A stretch of DNA of 64,000 nucleotides from Bacteroides sp. AN502(2024) (GCF_041227145.1 NZ_JBGFSP010000003.1:2480001-2544000); one strand, 5' to 3'; positions 34,746 through 44,335 are shown, numbered from the stretch's first letter. Notes: generated by a model not told the origin, from the sequence alone. Program-made: numbers and translations.

Positions 34746-36083
34746 TTACTCATACAGTTTGTCGATGCAGGCACCGATATAGTAATGCAGTAATATAGTA
34801 TCGTATGGATAACCTTGTTCACCCATGACTGCAGCACCTATCTGGCACAATCCTGCACCGTGTCCCCAACCGGCTCCGGTGAGGATAAAACGCCCGGGAA
34901 TACCTTCGGGAGAAATATCTTCTTTATCGACTACAAAGGCAGAGCTGTAGAGGTGGGAGGGAGACAGTGTACGGCGAATTTCCAATTCTTTTCCGATGGT
35001 GAGTGTTCTTTGGGTACCCACGATTTTCAGTTTCCATAAGCGTGCAGATGTTCCGCGGGCTACGGGGATAAGATCGATAATTTGTCCGTAATCGATGCCG
35101 GAACGTTCCTTTATCAACTTGGAAAGTTCATCTTGAGTATATTCCACTTTCCAACGGTAGAAGTCTGTCGTCTCCTGGTCATAGTTGTTGAGCACTTGAG
35201 AGAGGATTCTCTTGTCAGTAGTATTGCAGAATGCTTCAGGTGAGGTACGTATCCAACGGTCGGCCTCAGCTTCCTGGGTAAGGTCGGGTAATGTTACGTT
35301 ATCGGCTTTTCCGTTTTTCATCCGGTAGTCTCTTTGTTTGGCAAGATAGGGAAATTGGATATCTTCCCAGCAATATTGGAATTCTTCGAAGGCACCGCCG
35401 CAACATTTGGAGAAGCGGGCGTCACAAATTTTGCCGTCCGATGTCAATACTTGCCCGCGCGTGGCTGCAATGGCCTGTCTCACGATGTCTGTGGAAGCAC
35501 GGGTGATGCCCTGGTAACGTTGGCAATGATCATCGGCACAAACGTCAAAACGGATATGATCCTCTCTGTCATACCAACGGATCAGTTCCTCTTCGGTCTG
35601 TGTGAAAGACGGGTAATGGGCATGAGCTTCTGTAATTTCCTTATTTTTCTGTATCTGGGCGAGTAGCCAACTGCGGGATATAACAGCATGAGCTTTCAAT
35701 AGTTCCAAAGATGCGGTCGCACTCATCTCCGAAGAAATTACGCTGGTCAGATAATCTTCCATACGGATGACATTGATGGCGGTGAGCTTGCCGTTCTCAA
35801 CAATAATCTTCAAGGCACCGAGGAAGCGCTGGTCTTCTTTGCGTTCCCAGTGGAAGTTGATTCCGATGGTTACGTTTAATAGTTCAAAGGCATCTGCGGA
35901 CTCATGTCGGGGTTCGAACAGGAGCTCTTCGTAATGGTGTCCGTTCCAGAGTATCTTACCTTCATCGTAGGTTGCCACTTGTTTGCCGCTTACTTTCCTT
36001 CCGGCTATCAGGTACGGATTCAGCAAAACGAATTCAATCTGAGGTTCAAACAGGATGCCTACATGTATTTGGGGCTCTTTCAT
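34746..36083 (-). CDS. SpoIID/LytB domain protein (lytic transglycosylase-like)
   Basis: A 445-residue protein. Residues about 90-200 hold the SpoIID core: LTAINVIRMEDYLTSVISSE (catalytic-type Glu), LLKAHAVISRSWLLAQ; further motifs are CGGAFEEFQYCWED and the C-terminal GAGWGHGAGLCQIGAAVMGE. SpoIID cleaves denuded glycan strands as a lytic transglycosylase. Unlike the classical protein, no signal peptide or membrane anchor is visible: it starts MKEPQIHVGILFEP. It may therefore act in the cytoplasm on imported fragments, or a true start further upstream is missed (none is seen). It sits between AmpG-like and DUF4922 genes. Confidence 0.88.
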   Translation of the reverse strand: MKEPQIHVGILFEPQIEFVLLNPYLIAGRKVSGKQVATYDEGKILWNGHHYEELLFEPRHESADAFELLNVTIGINFHWERKEDQRFLGALKIIVENGKLTAINVIRMEDYLTSVISSEMSATASLELLKAHAVISRSWLLAQIQKNKEITEAHAHYPSFTQTEEELIRWYDREDHIRFDVCADDHCQRYQGITRASTDIVRQAIAATRGQVLTSDGKICDARFSKCCGGAFEEFQYCWEDIQFPYLAKQRDYRMKNGKADNVTLPDLTQEAEADRWIRTSPEAFCNTTDKRILSQVLNNYDQETTDFYRWKVEYTQDELSKLIKERSGIDYGQIIDLIPVARGTSARLWKLKIVGTQRTLTIGKELEIRRTLSPSHLYSSAFVVDKEDISPEGIPGRFILTGAGWGHGAGLCQIGAAVMGEQGYPYDTILLHYYIGACIDKLYE

Positions 36084-36098
36084 GACGGTATTCGGTTT

Positions 36099-37031
36099 TT
36101 AGATTTGTTCTTTAATATGTTGCCTGAGTTGTTGGAAGTCGGATGCGGAAAGACATACTTCACTGAGGATCTGTGTAATATCTCCAGCGGTAATTTTCAA
36201 AAAATCCTTTTCTACGGGGGTGATAAAGACACCGCCCAAATCCACGGAAGCAGGACTACTCAACAAGTTTGCATCGCCTTCGGCTGTATAGCATGCAGGA
36301 CGGTGTTTTTCACGCGGGAATATGAAGACAATCCATTTGCCGGCTTCATACATGGTGAGTACATTCATCATTGGTTCTTCCTCACCGGGTTTTACAGGGA
36401 GCGAACGGTAAATGAGATCGAACGATTCTCCGGCTGTATCTTTACTGGGTGATTCGATAACCAACGTAGCACGTGGTGCGTCATCCAGATACCAAAGCGA
36501 GGCATTCTTGTAATCGGCAATCTTGTCTGCGATCTTGCTTTTCCAGGCTTTTTCAATCGGCATGAATCCTTTATTGCCGGCCTGGAAATGGGCATGATCA
36601 GGAGCGGAGGCACCGCATTTCGGACCGTTGTAGAAAATGGTGTATTCAGAGAGCGTTTGTGCCAGGTCGAGCATATCGCTGAAGCGTGTGGCGATACGCT
36701 GATCCGTATGCTCCATCTCCGATATCGTCAGATGACGGGGAAAGATGGGGAATGGATTTACCAGTATATTGTAGTGACCTTTAAACGGAATACTTTTCTG
36801 TACGGAAGGTAAGTTTGCCGGACACAAAAAACATTTCCGTTCCTGGATGGACTTCGTATCTACTTTGGCTCCGGAAGAGACTATGCGGGCAGGATTGAAC
36901 TGTACCTTATAGAGAATACCGTTTACGTCTAGTTCCTTTACCTGCACTCTGGAGAGAGCAACATAGTTGTTGCTTGCCGTCTCCCAGGAAGACAGTTGCT
37001 CGGTTAGAAGATTGTTTATCGTTCGGTTCAT
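36099..37031 (-). CDS. DUF4922 HIT/GalT-superfamily nucleotidylyltransferase-like protein
   Basis: A 310-residue cytoplasmic protein. The histidine-triad type motif is APDHAHFQAGNKG (HxHxQ, about residue 180), as in GalT and Ap4A phosphorylase; QERKCFLCPANLPS (about 65) gives a CxxC-like zinc or structural site, and KGHYNILVNPFPIFPRHLTI is typical of the fold. By family the enzyme would move a nucleotidyl group between a nucleotide and a sugar phosphate, or phosphorolyse a dinucleotide. In this operon a plausible substrate is MurNAc/GlcNAc-1-phosphate or an NDP-amino sugar; this is inference only. Start set at MNRTINNLL, 23 nt after the GT2 stop. Confidence 0.75.
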   Translation of the reverse strand: MNRTINNLLTEQLSSWETASNNYVALSRVQVKELDVNGILYKVQFNPARIVSSGAKVDTKSIQERKCFLCPANLPSVQKSIPFKGHYNILVNPFPIFPRHLTISEMEHTDQRIATRFSDMLDLAQTLSEYTIFYNGPKCGASAPDHAHFQAGNKGFMPIEKAWKSKIADKIADYKNASLWYLDDAPRATLVIESPSKDTAGESFDLIYRSLPVKPGEEEPMMNVLTMYEAGKWIVFIFPREKHRPACYTAEGDANLLSSPASVDLGGVFITPVEKDFLKITAGDITQILSEVCLSASDFQQLRQHIKEQI

Positions 37032-37054
37032 TCTATTTAGTTCTAATTTATTTC

Positions 37055-38515
37055 TTACTTCTGTCGGTTCAACGCAACCCGTGCTTGTAGCTCCCAAGTG
37101 CGGATGCGGTCTTTATATAAGTTGTGACCGTTCATCTTTACGATATCAAGGGACGCATCCGAATTGTCGTCCCAGCGACGACAGAGATATACAACGTCAT
37201 ATACGCGGCCAATCTGGTATTGGCGGGAGAAATTCAATCCTAAGGCATAATCTTCACCGTAATTGGTATTGGGCACTTTAATTTCTCGAAGCACCGGTGT
37301 GTAGAACGCACGGGGAGCGCCCAGACCATTGATGCGCAATGCATTGTTGCGTCCGTTTTCAGGTGTCCATTCCTTATGGTCAATGATGCCCGGAGCAATC
37401 ATGTTCATATTGAAGTCTGTCATCATGTAGGTACCTACCACCATTGCACAGTTTTGCTCATAGAAAGCACGTATCATGATACTTAGGGTATTTTCATCTT
37501 TATATACGTCGTCGCTGTCCAGTTGCACGGCAAACTTACCACACTTGGGATGGTGTACGCCTATGTTCCAGCAGCCGCCGATTCCGAGGTCATTGCGTTC
37601 GGGGATAAGATGGATGAGTCGTTCGTCATCTTTGAATTCATCGATGGCCTCGGTGGTACCGTCTGTGGAATGATTGTCAATGATGATGAGATTATACTTG
37701 AAATCGGTTCTCTGGTTCAGTACGGATCTGATGGCATCGCGGATGGTACGGATACGGTTTCGTACCGGGATGATGACAGAGGCTTCGTATTCAAAATAAT
37801 CTGCCGAGAATTCTATCTGCTTGAATTCCGGTTTCAAATATCCGCCGATTTCTTTCAGATGCTCGGTGCAGGCTTTTTCCATCTCAATCTGGCGGTCACG
37901 GTTTCTGGGATCGACATAATCGAATATTTTTTCACCGCTTTTACGGTTGTCGTTCTCTACCTCACTATAAAGATATTCATTGATGTGCACCAATTCTGAT
38001 ATCTGGCTCAGTTTCAAACGTAAGTCATAAAGACCGGCGAAGTTATACGCTGATTTCATCTTTCCGGCGGCTTCTTTTAACTTTTTAGTATCGAACAAGA
38101 GTACGGAACCGAAGTCGAAATCATCTCTCAATGAACCGAATTGATAGTCGATGACCGGAGCGTTGTTCTGTTTGCCATCTGTTATTTGGTAGTGGTCGGC
38201 ATACACCATACCGGCTTTGGAATCTTCCAGAATGTGTATCATGCGTTCCAAAGCGAACATATCCATTTCGAGTGCTGTCTCCTTAGTATAGAGTAGGGTA
38301 TAGTCGGATTCGGCAGCATGCGCCATCGTCTGTATCATCATGCTGCTGAAAGGATATGCTGTTTTTATGACTTTACAGCCGATCAGTTCCTCGGGAGCAG
38401 CGTCTGTGGTTATCAAAAACAGTTCCTTAACGAGTCCTGTAGCCTGCAATCCTGTAACTGTTTTTTTTACTTCTTCTTCTCTTGTATAAGGAAGAAAGCA
38501 ACTGATTTTCTTCAT
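37055..38515 (-). CDS. Family 2 glycosyltransferase with N-terminal extra domain
   Basis: A 486-residue protein without signal peptide or membrane segments. Residues about 240-400 form a GT-A domain: ASVIIPVRNRIRTIRDAIRS, LIIIDNHSTDGTTEAI and the metal-binding DxD in FAVQLDSDDVYKDE. The first 230 residues contain a second Rossmann-like part (ISCFLPYTREEEVKKTV, ALERMIHILEDSKAGMVYADHY), possibly a degenerate GT-A copy. It would transfer a sugar from an NDP donor. A transferase is unusual in a degradative cluster, and its neighbour is a nucleotidylyltransferase-like DUF4922 protein (23 nt apart), so the two may be linked steps. The acceptor is unknown. Confidence 0.85.
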   Translation of the reverse strand: MKKISCFLPYTREEEVKKTVTGLQATGLVKELFLITTDAAPEELIGCKVIKTAYPFSSMMIQTMAHAAESDYTLLYTKETALEMDMFALERMIHILEDSKAGMVYADHYQITDGKQNNAPVIDYQFGSLRDDFDFGSVLLFDTKKLKEAAGKMKSAYNFAGLYDLRLKLSQISELVHINEYLYSEVENDNRKSGEKIFDYVDPRNRDRQIEMEKACTEHLKEIGGYLKPEFKQIEFSADYFEYEASVIIPVRNRIRTIRDAIRSVLNQRTDFKYNLIIIDNHSTDGTTEAIDEFKDDERLIHLIPERNDLGIGGCWNIGVHHPKCGKFAVQLDSDDVYKDENTLSIMIRAFYEQNCAMVVGTYMMTDFNMNMIAPGIIDHKEWTPENGRNNALRINGLGAPRAFYTPVLREIKVPNTNYGEDYALGLNFSRQYQIGRVYDVVYLCRRWDDNSDASLDIVKMNGHNLYKDRIRTWELQARVALNRQK

Positions 38516-38556
38516 AATATATGTTCTTTTAATTTTTACTTCCATGATTTATATAC

Positions 38557-41553
38557 TTATTGGGGATTGAAAAAGTTTAATACGGCATTCATCAAAGCAT
38601 TTCTTTCGGATTCGGTACGTACAGACTCGAAGGGGAAGCCTAGAACACATGTTTTGTATGTACCGCTGTAAGCAATGCCTGCGCTTAGGTTGTTTTCTGA
38701 ATAACGCATAATTGTGTAGGCTTCCTTGCTTGCAGGCTCAATGGCGTCCGGAGATTCTACTATATAGGCGTCCGGATTCAATTCATTGTGGTAAGAGTAG
38801 TTTCCGGTAAGGATAGCGAATGGGGAGGCTACGCTTCTTACCTTACCCATTGTGGCAGCTTGACCTACACGCCATTTGTATTTTAATACTTCTGTAGCGA
38901 ATTTTTTGTCGGCATCTTCTGCTTTAGCAAGGCGATTGTCCCATAAGTCGGTACCGATGTATGAACCTGATACGAAGATATTTCCACCTTGGCTACAGTA
39001 TGCTGCAATGGCATCCTGCATCGACCTGTTGAATGTCTTGAACTCCAAAAGCATAACACCGCCTCTGCCCATTTTGGTCTGACACTCTTTGCCTAAAATC
39101 AAATCGGTATATGGGTAGTCGTTCAAAGAGACTTGTCCGTTTTCTATAGCTTCGTCACTGCTGGATACGAAGGAGTAGCCGGCTTTCAAAATTGCTGCAC
39201 CATGTACGGCAGGGTAATCAAAAGTGTTGCCGGCAATAACCTGACTTTCATAATTTCCGTAACTGTCTCCGAAACCGGAAGCGTCATCATCCATCCAGGG
39301 GATGGAACGGCGGAATTCTTTCATCTTGCCGATGTAGCTGATATCTTTGATGTAAGGTACTCCATGGTCTTGATCATCCAAGAAGCCTGCAAGTAAAGTA
39401 TCCGCGGGAGCAGCGGCAACGAAATCGGCAGGTGCACTGATGCGGTCGAAGCCGTTTATCACTAATACCGTACCTTTAGAATTGAAGGCACGTCCGGCAG
39501 ACAGAATCTCGGACGGGAAGCTTTCGCCGCCTCTGTTTACGGCCGTTACTTTGTAGCTGCATACCACTCCTGAAGGGAGAACTGTACGATAACAGTTTTT
39601 ATCTACTAATACGCCATTGTCAAAATCTCCATCTCCGATACGGGTATATACAATGTACTTTTCAGCTGTGGCGGTCGGCTCAAGAGGATCGACGACTGGT
39701 TGCCACGTCAGCTCAACTTCATTTTTACTTGCCATGCGTAACGACATCTGGTTGACCGGAAGAGGCTGGACTATGTAGTCCGTATTGTATTGTGAGCAGA
39801 TGAACTGCAACATCCCTTTATAAATGGCACGGCTCACGGTGAAGCGGAAACGGGGATCCAGACCGTAACGCATGTCTGCGAAGTTCTGGTGGGATAGCAA
39901 TTCCAACAACATGGTCGGTACGCGTGGAACGCGTGCCTCGTAATAAGATTGGTTCCACTTGCCCCGGCGGGTCCAGTCGGGTTCGTGAAGTGTGCGGATA
40001 TCGCGAACGATATTGGATTGAATCAGATCTGTCAGGTCGTGCGAGAGATAACGTGATGCTCCGTTGGAGAATACCTCGTTATAGGCATTGGTATGGTAGA
40101 TTCCGAGTGTTCCTATGATGGAGTCATTCTGTGTGGTACCGGCATCCGAGTGGAATGCAAAAGCCATATCTATAGGAATATTCAACCCTTTCTCTGTAGG
40201 ATTGACGGAAGAACCGCCGGCGAGGTAATTCACCCAAATACCACGGCATTTATAATCATCCGTATAGTCGTTCTTTCCTTGGCTTTCCGAATATACACTG
40301 TCCGGTATGCCCGCCCATTGCAGCCAGTAACGTGCCGCTTCGCAGAAACGGGGATAACCGCTTGTCTCATACGGATAATCTACCTCCGGCATTTCTTTGC
40401 GGCGAGCTATATTTCCCATACCTCCGCCTATTTTCACAGCATCTGCGGTTACTATTTGTCCGGCTTTCGCCGAACGGTTGCTTAGAGTTACTTTGCATGT
40501 ATTGTTTTTTCCGGCATCAAAGCCAAAGGTACCGAGATAAATCCAAGTACCGCCACCCATTTGCTGATTTACTTTAAACCGGGTGGCACCACCTTTATGA
40601 TAAACGGTGTAAAGGGCATCGTCCGTACTGTTCGGAAGGGTCTGATAAGATACATATACGGCATACTGCCCTGTGGAGGGAATTTCCGGAATCCATTCAG
40701 CCGTACTTACTTTTCCTTTCTTGATTGTCTCAATGGCGCGGAAGGTACCTTCCTTAAACGGATTCTCAAAATTGATGTATTGATTCCGCAGGTGGGCAAA
40801 ACCTTTTCCGTTTCCTTGTGCCCACGTTTTGTCAGCGATATTCTCCGTGTAAACGGAACGACTGTTGAGGCTCCCATCGTTGTCAACAATCACTTCCGCT
40901 GTCTGATGGTCGCGTTCACGAGGAAGCAGTACATTGGCGCCTGCATTCTCCAGCATCGGTACGAGGAAGGGGAGTACATAACTTTGTGTGTATAGATCTT
41001 CCACTGTCTGGAAGATGCGTGCACGTTGCCATTCCCAGCGTGTCAGTTTCGGTTCGTAGTAATAACCATGGCTTTGCCACAATGCGATGTGGCGGTTCCG
41101 TAATCCATTGGTGGGGGTATAGGGTTCGGAAAGGTTCGTTATTAGGGGCTTGGTGGTACCCGGGTTAAATGTTTTTGCTTTCTTGTCTTTTTTACTGCGT
41201 AAAGCTTGAGGGATAAGTTCCTCGATACTGCGCTTGTTCGTACGGATTTGCAGGTGGTATTTGGCAAACTCGGCAGGAAGTAAAGCGTTTACACCTGTGT
41301 AGATTTCTGCAACATTCTTTTCTCGGAAAGGAATATAGGCACAGTTCATGTTGGCGAACAGTTGTAAGGTATTGCCGTTGATGGCTACAGAGTCGATTTT
41401 TATATGCCCTACAGAAATTTCTTTTTGGGCAGCGACATCCAAAAAACGTTCGATTTCCTGAAGGATTCCCGTCGAAAGTTCTTGCGCGCCTCCCATTTGG
41501 GGGAAGAGGAAGGTGGAGAGCAGACTAAGTAAGAAATGATGTCTTACATTCAT
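38557..41553 (-). CDS. Large exported amidase-like protein with golvesin-C-like domain
   Basis: A 998-residue exported protein (signal MNVRHHFLLSLLSTFLFPQMGGA). Family members are often labelled xanthan lyase or golvesin C-terminal-like proteins. Amidase_3-type zinc motifs are recognisable: HIALWQSHGYYYEP (about 155), MAFAFHSDAGTT (about 465) and TMLLELLSHQNFADM (about 555). They are interrupted by a beta-rich insert (about 260-380; TGQYAVYVSYQTLP) resembling the golvesin C-terminal domain. A fibronectin-III-like part (VELTWQPVVDP) and a C-terminal alpha/beta domain follow. It is probably an N-acetylmuramoyl-L-alanine amidase that frees sugars from stem peptides, in line with the operon. The amidase reading is from motifs, not tested. 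Confidence 0.78.
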   Translation of the reverse strand: MNVRHHFLLSLLSTFLFPQMGGAQELSTGILQEIERFLDVAAQKEISVGHIKIDSVAINGNTLQLFANMNCAYIPFREKNVAEIYTGVNALLPAEFAKYHLQIRTNKRSIEELIPQALRSKKDKKAKTFNPGTTKPLITNLSEPYTPTNGLRNRHIALWQSHGYYYEPKLTRWEWQRARIFQTVEDLYTQSYVLPFLVPMLENAGANVLLPRERDHQTAEVIVDNDGSLNSRSVYTENIADKTWAQGNGKGFAHLRNQYINFENPFKEGTFRAIETIKKGKVSTAEWIPEIPSTGQYAVYVSYQTLPNSTDDALYTVYHKGGATRFKVNQQMGGGTWIYLGTFGFDAGKNNTCKVTLSNRSAKAGQIVTADAVKIGGGMGNIARRKEMPEVDYPYETSGYPRFCEAARYWLQWAGIPDSVYSESQGKNDYTDDYKCRGIWVNYLAGGSSVNPTEKGLNIPIDMAFAFHSDAGTTQNDSIIGTLGIYHTNAYNEVFSNGASRYLSHDLTDLIQSNIVRDIRTLHEPDWTRRGKWNQSYYEARVPRVPTMLLELLSHQNFADMRYGLDPRFRFTVSRAIYKGMLQFICSQYNTDYIVQPLPVNQMSLRMASKNEVELTWQPVVDPLEPTATAEKYIVYTRIGDGDFDNGVLVDKNCYRTVLPSGVVCSYKVTAVNRGGESFPSEILSAGRAFNSKGTVLVINGFDRISAPADFVAAAPADTLLAGFLDDQDHGVPYIKDISYIGKMKEFRRSIPWMDDDASGFGDSYGNYESQVIAGNTFDYPAVHGAAILKAGYSFVSSSDEAIENGQVSLNDYPYTDLILGKECQTKMGRGGVMLLEFKTFNRSMQDAIAAYCSQGGNIFVSGSYIGTDLWDNRLAKAEDADKKFATEVLKYKWRVGQAATMGKVRSVASPFAILTGNYSYHNELNPDAYIVESPDAIEPASKEAYTIMRYSENNLSAGIAYSGTYKTCVLGFPFESVRTESERNALMNAVLNFFNPQ

Positions 41554-41562
41554 GATGATGCA

Positions 41563-43023
41563 TTAAGTTAATTGTTCTTTTCGTCTTTTTTTAATTAGCA
41601 GGCAGAGTCCGATAAATGTGAACAGTGCATTGAATATCAGAAGTTCGTAGCTGAATTGATAACCTCCGAACCAAGCTTCGGAATTCTTTTGAAGAATGAA
41701 ACAGAGCACGGGAGAGACAATGGCTATCAGGGGGATATATTTGTCACGGACTTGCTGTTTCATGAAGATACCGAACGCAAACATTCCAAGTATGGGACCA
41801 TAAGTGTAACTTGCCAAAATATAAACCGCATCAATTACACTGGTATTATTGAGCAGGTTGAAAACGAAAATGGTAACACCCATGATTACTGCCATTCCCA
41901 TGTGTACCCTCTTGCGGATTTTAACGACTTCTTCTTCTCTCTTTCCCTTTGTTCCAAGGATATCAACAGTAAAAGAGGTGGTCAGTGCGGTCAGTGCGGA
42001 ACCGGCGGCAGAGTAAGCGGAAGAAATCAGCCCTACAATGAACAAGATACCTACGATAGCAGGAAAATACGCTCCTGTAGCTATTAATGGGAAGAGTTCG
42101 TCTCCTTGGGTCACTTCAATCTGCCGGTGGGCAGCAAAGATGTAGAGCAGTACGCCCAGCATCAGAAAAAGCAGGATTACAAAGAATTGTGAGACAACAC
42201 TGGTTATCATGTTTTTCTGTGAATCCTTGAAGTTTTTGCAGCTCAAGTTGCGCTGCATCATATCCTGGTCTAGCCCCGTCGTGGCAATCATGGTGAATGT
42301 ACCTGCCAGAAATTGTTTGAAGAAGTATTGCTTGCTGTTTACGTCATCAAAGAAAAAGATACGCGACATGTCGCTGTCTGCGATGGTGCTTACCATACTG
42401 GTGAATGACAAATTCAGATCGGATGCGATATAACCTATGCAGAGTATGACGGACACCACCAGGCAGAACGTTTTCAGAGAGTCTGTCCATATCAGGGATT
42501 TGACTCCACCACGAAAAGTATAGAGCCAGACCAGAACCACCGAAATGACTACATTCAGAATGAAAGGAAGACCGAAAGGCTCAAAAACCAATAGTTGCAG
42601 GGTCAGGCACACGAGGAACAGGCGTACGGCGGCACCGAGCATTTTCGATATGAAGAAGAACCAAGCTCCCGTGCGGTAAGAAGACATGCCGAAACGGTTT
42701 TCCAAATACTCATATATGGATACCAGGTTCATCCGATAAAATAGAGGTACCAAAACGAAAGCAATGATAAGCTGTCCGGCAATGAATCCCAATACCATTT
42801 GCAGATAGCCGAAACTGCTGACAGCTACCATGCCCGGTACAGACACATAAGTTACTCCCGAAATGGCGGAACCGATCATGGCGAAGGCTACGACATACCA
42901 AGAGGATTTACGGTTGCCTACAAAGAATCCTTCGTTATCCGCTTTTCTACCTGCAATATAGGATATGGTAAATAATATTGCGAAGTAGGCGACGATGGTA
43001 ATGATGACAGAGAGTGGACTCAT
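41563..43023 (-). CDS. Sodium:solute symporter (SSS family)
   Basis: A 486-residue protein with about thirteen transmembrane segments. SSS motifs include SPLSVIITIVAYFAILFTIS, KSSWYVVAFAMIGSAISGVT and the signature ATTGLDQDMMQRNLSCKN, followed by GLISSAYSAAGSALTALTTSF with the Na2-site serines. It takes up a small solute with Na+. The position between NamZ copy B and the amidase-like gene (9 nt from the latter) suggests a sugar such as MurNAc, GlcNAc or sialic-acid-like compounds; the closest-named relatives handle sialic acid and sugars. Start chosen at MSPLSVII, just before the first helix. Confidence 0.9.
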   Translation of the reverse strand: MSPLSVIITIVAYFAILFTISYIAGRKADNEGFFVGNRKSSWYVVAFAMIGSAISGVTYVSVPGMVAVSSFGYLQMVLGFIAGQLIIAFVLVPLFYRMNLVSIYEYLENRFGMSSYRTGAWFFFISKMLGAAVRLFLVCLTLQLLVFEPFGLPFILNVVISVVLVWLYTFRGGVKSLIWTDSLKTFCLVVSVILCIGYIASDLNLSFTSMVSTIADSDMSRIFFFDDVNSKQYFFKQFLAGTFTMIATTGLDQDMMQRNLSCKNFKDSQKNMITSVVSQFFVILLFLMLGVLLYIFAAHRQIEVTQGDELFPLIATGAYFPAIVGILFIVGLISSAYSAAGSALTALTTSFTVDILGTKGKREEEVVKIRKRVHMGMAVIMGVTIFVFNLLNNTSVIDAVYILASYTYGPILGMFAFGIFMKQQVRDKYIPLIAIVSPVLCFILQKNSEAWFGGYQFSYELLIFNALFTFIGLCLLIKKRRKEQLT

Positions 43024-43105
43024 GGTTTTATCTATGATTGAATGGTTTACGATTTGATGATTGATGTTGTATCTTTTTTGTTTAATCCCGAAATCTTGCA
43101 TCCGG

Positions 43106-44272
43106 TTATTCTTCGTAGAGCAAATAGGGCTTGCGTTGTACTTTGAACTTTTCTACATCGTCTTTCCACATTGCTTTTATTTCATCGGCACTTTTGCCTG
43201 CTTCTATCATTTTGCGTACATAATCTGTACCTACCAATAATTCGAAGAAGGAACGGAAGAAGTGGTCGCCCATATTCAGATTTCTGTATGCGTCGATAAC
43301 ATAGCTCAAATCTATACCGCGTTTCCGGATATCTTCATCGCTCATATTGCTGAGATTTACACCGTGACAAAGTTTATTGAGCTGGGGAGGGTTCTTGGCT
43401 CCCGGAATGCTGCGCGGGGTAAAGCTGTAGCCATAGCCTGTCATATTGGGATGGCCATATACTTGGAACGGAAGGTCTGTACCTCTGCCCAAGCTGACCG
43501 GGGTGGCTTCGAAATAGCAGGTTGACGGATACAGATAGACGGACTTCATGTTCGGCAAGTTGGGAGATGGAGGTATCGGTAACTCGTACATGGTCCGGTG
43601 TGTATAGTTCTTACAAGGAATCACTGTCAAGTCACATACTCGTGAAGCGGGTAACCAATGTTCGCCATTGACCATTAAGGCAAGTTCCCCTAAAGTCATG
43701 CCGTGTACAATGGGGATAGGCAGCCAGCCTACTCCGGATTTGTATTTCATGTCGAGAATCGGACCGTCTACATAATGTCCGTTCGGATTGGGGCGGTCTA
43801 AAATCAATACCTTTCGGTTATATTCAGCACAGGCATCCATCAGTCTGCACATGGAGGCATAATAAGTATAGAATCTTAATCCCACATCTTGTATATCTAC
43901 GATCAGGATATCGAACTTGCGCATGGAGATATCGCTGGGTTTTCCTAATTGACCGTCATAAAGAGAGAGGATAGGTACACCGGTCTTTTTGTCCACAGAG
44001 CTGGATACATGTTCACCCGCATCCGCATCACCGCGGAAACCATGTTCCGGTGAAAAGATAGCTACTACATTGAATTTGTTTTCCAATAGGAGATCCAACA
44101 GGTGCTTGTCTCCTATCATTCCAGTGTGGTTGGAGAAAATAGCGATTCGTTTGCCCTTTAGGATGGGAAAATACTCGGCAGTTTGTTCATCGCCTAGAAT
44201 AACCCGTTCTTTTTGTGCCTGGCACAGGAAAGAACTGCATAATATAATGGCTAAAAGCAGCAGTTTCTTCAT
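43106..44272 (-). CDS. DUF1343 exo-beta-N-acetylmuramidase, NamZ-like (copy B)
   Basis: A 388-residue exported protein (signal MKKLLLLAIILCSSFLCQA). It shares all family motifs with copy A: GKRIAIFSNHTGMIGDKH, FSPEHGFRGDADAGEHVSS, ILIVDIQDVGLRFYTYYAS, LILDRPNPNGHYVDGP and LGRGTDLPFQVYG. Expected to remove terminal MurNAc from glycan ends in the periplasm. It is the first gene after the operon promoter and precedes the SSS symporter by 82 nt. Residue-level divergence from copy A is large, so this is not a recent duplication. Confidence 0.9.
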   Translation of the reverse strand: MKKLLLLAIILCSSFLCQAQKERVILGDEQTAEYFPILKGKRIAIFSNHTGMIGDKHLLDLLLENKFNVVAIFSPEHGFRGDADAGEHVSSSVDKKTGVPILSLYDGQLGKPSDISMRKFDILIVDIQDVGLRFYTYYASMCRLMDACAEYNRKVLILDRPNPNGHYVDGPILDMKYKSGVGWLPIPIVHGMTLGELALMVNGEHWLPASRVCDLTVIPCKNYTHRTMYELPIPPSPNLPNMKSVYLYPSTCYFEATPVSLGRGTDLPFQVYGHPNMTGYGYSFTPRSIPGAKNPPQLNKLCHGVNLSNMSDEDIRKRGIDLSYVIDAYRNLNMGDHFFRSFFELLVGTDYVRKMIEAGKSADEIKAMWKDDVEKFKVQRKPYLLYEE

Positions 44273-44305
44273 ATTAGTATTATATAAGGAGGATATTATT
44301 TGCCA

Positions 44306-44335
44306 CAAAGATAGAGTTCCTTTTAATATCAAAAA
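44306..44335 (-). promoter_or_regulatory. Promoter of the peptidoglycan-salvage operon
   Basis: The minus strand has TATCTTTG (44306-44313), an exact -7 element, with TTTTTG 16 nt upstream as a slightly close -33 box. The start would lie about 30 nt before the first NamZ gene. No other consensus was found between the following genes. Confidence 0.65.
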
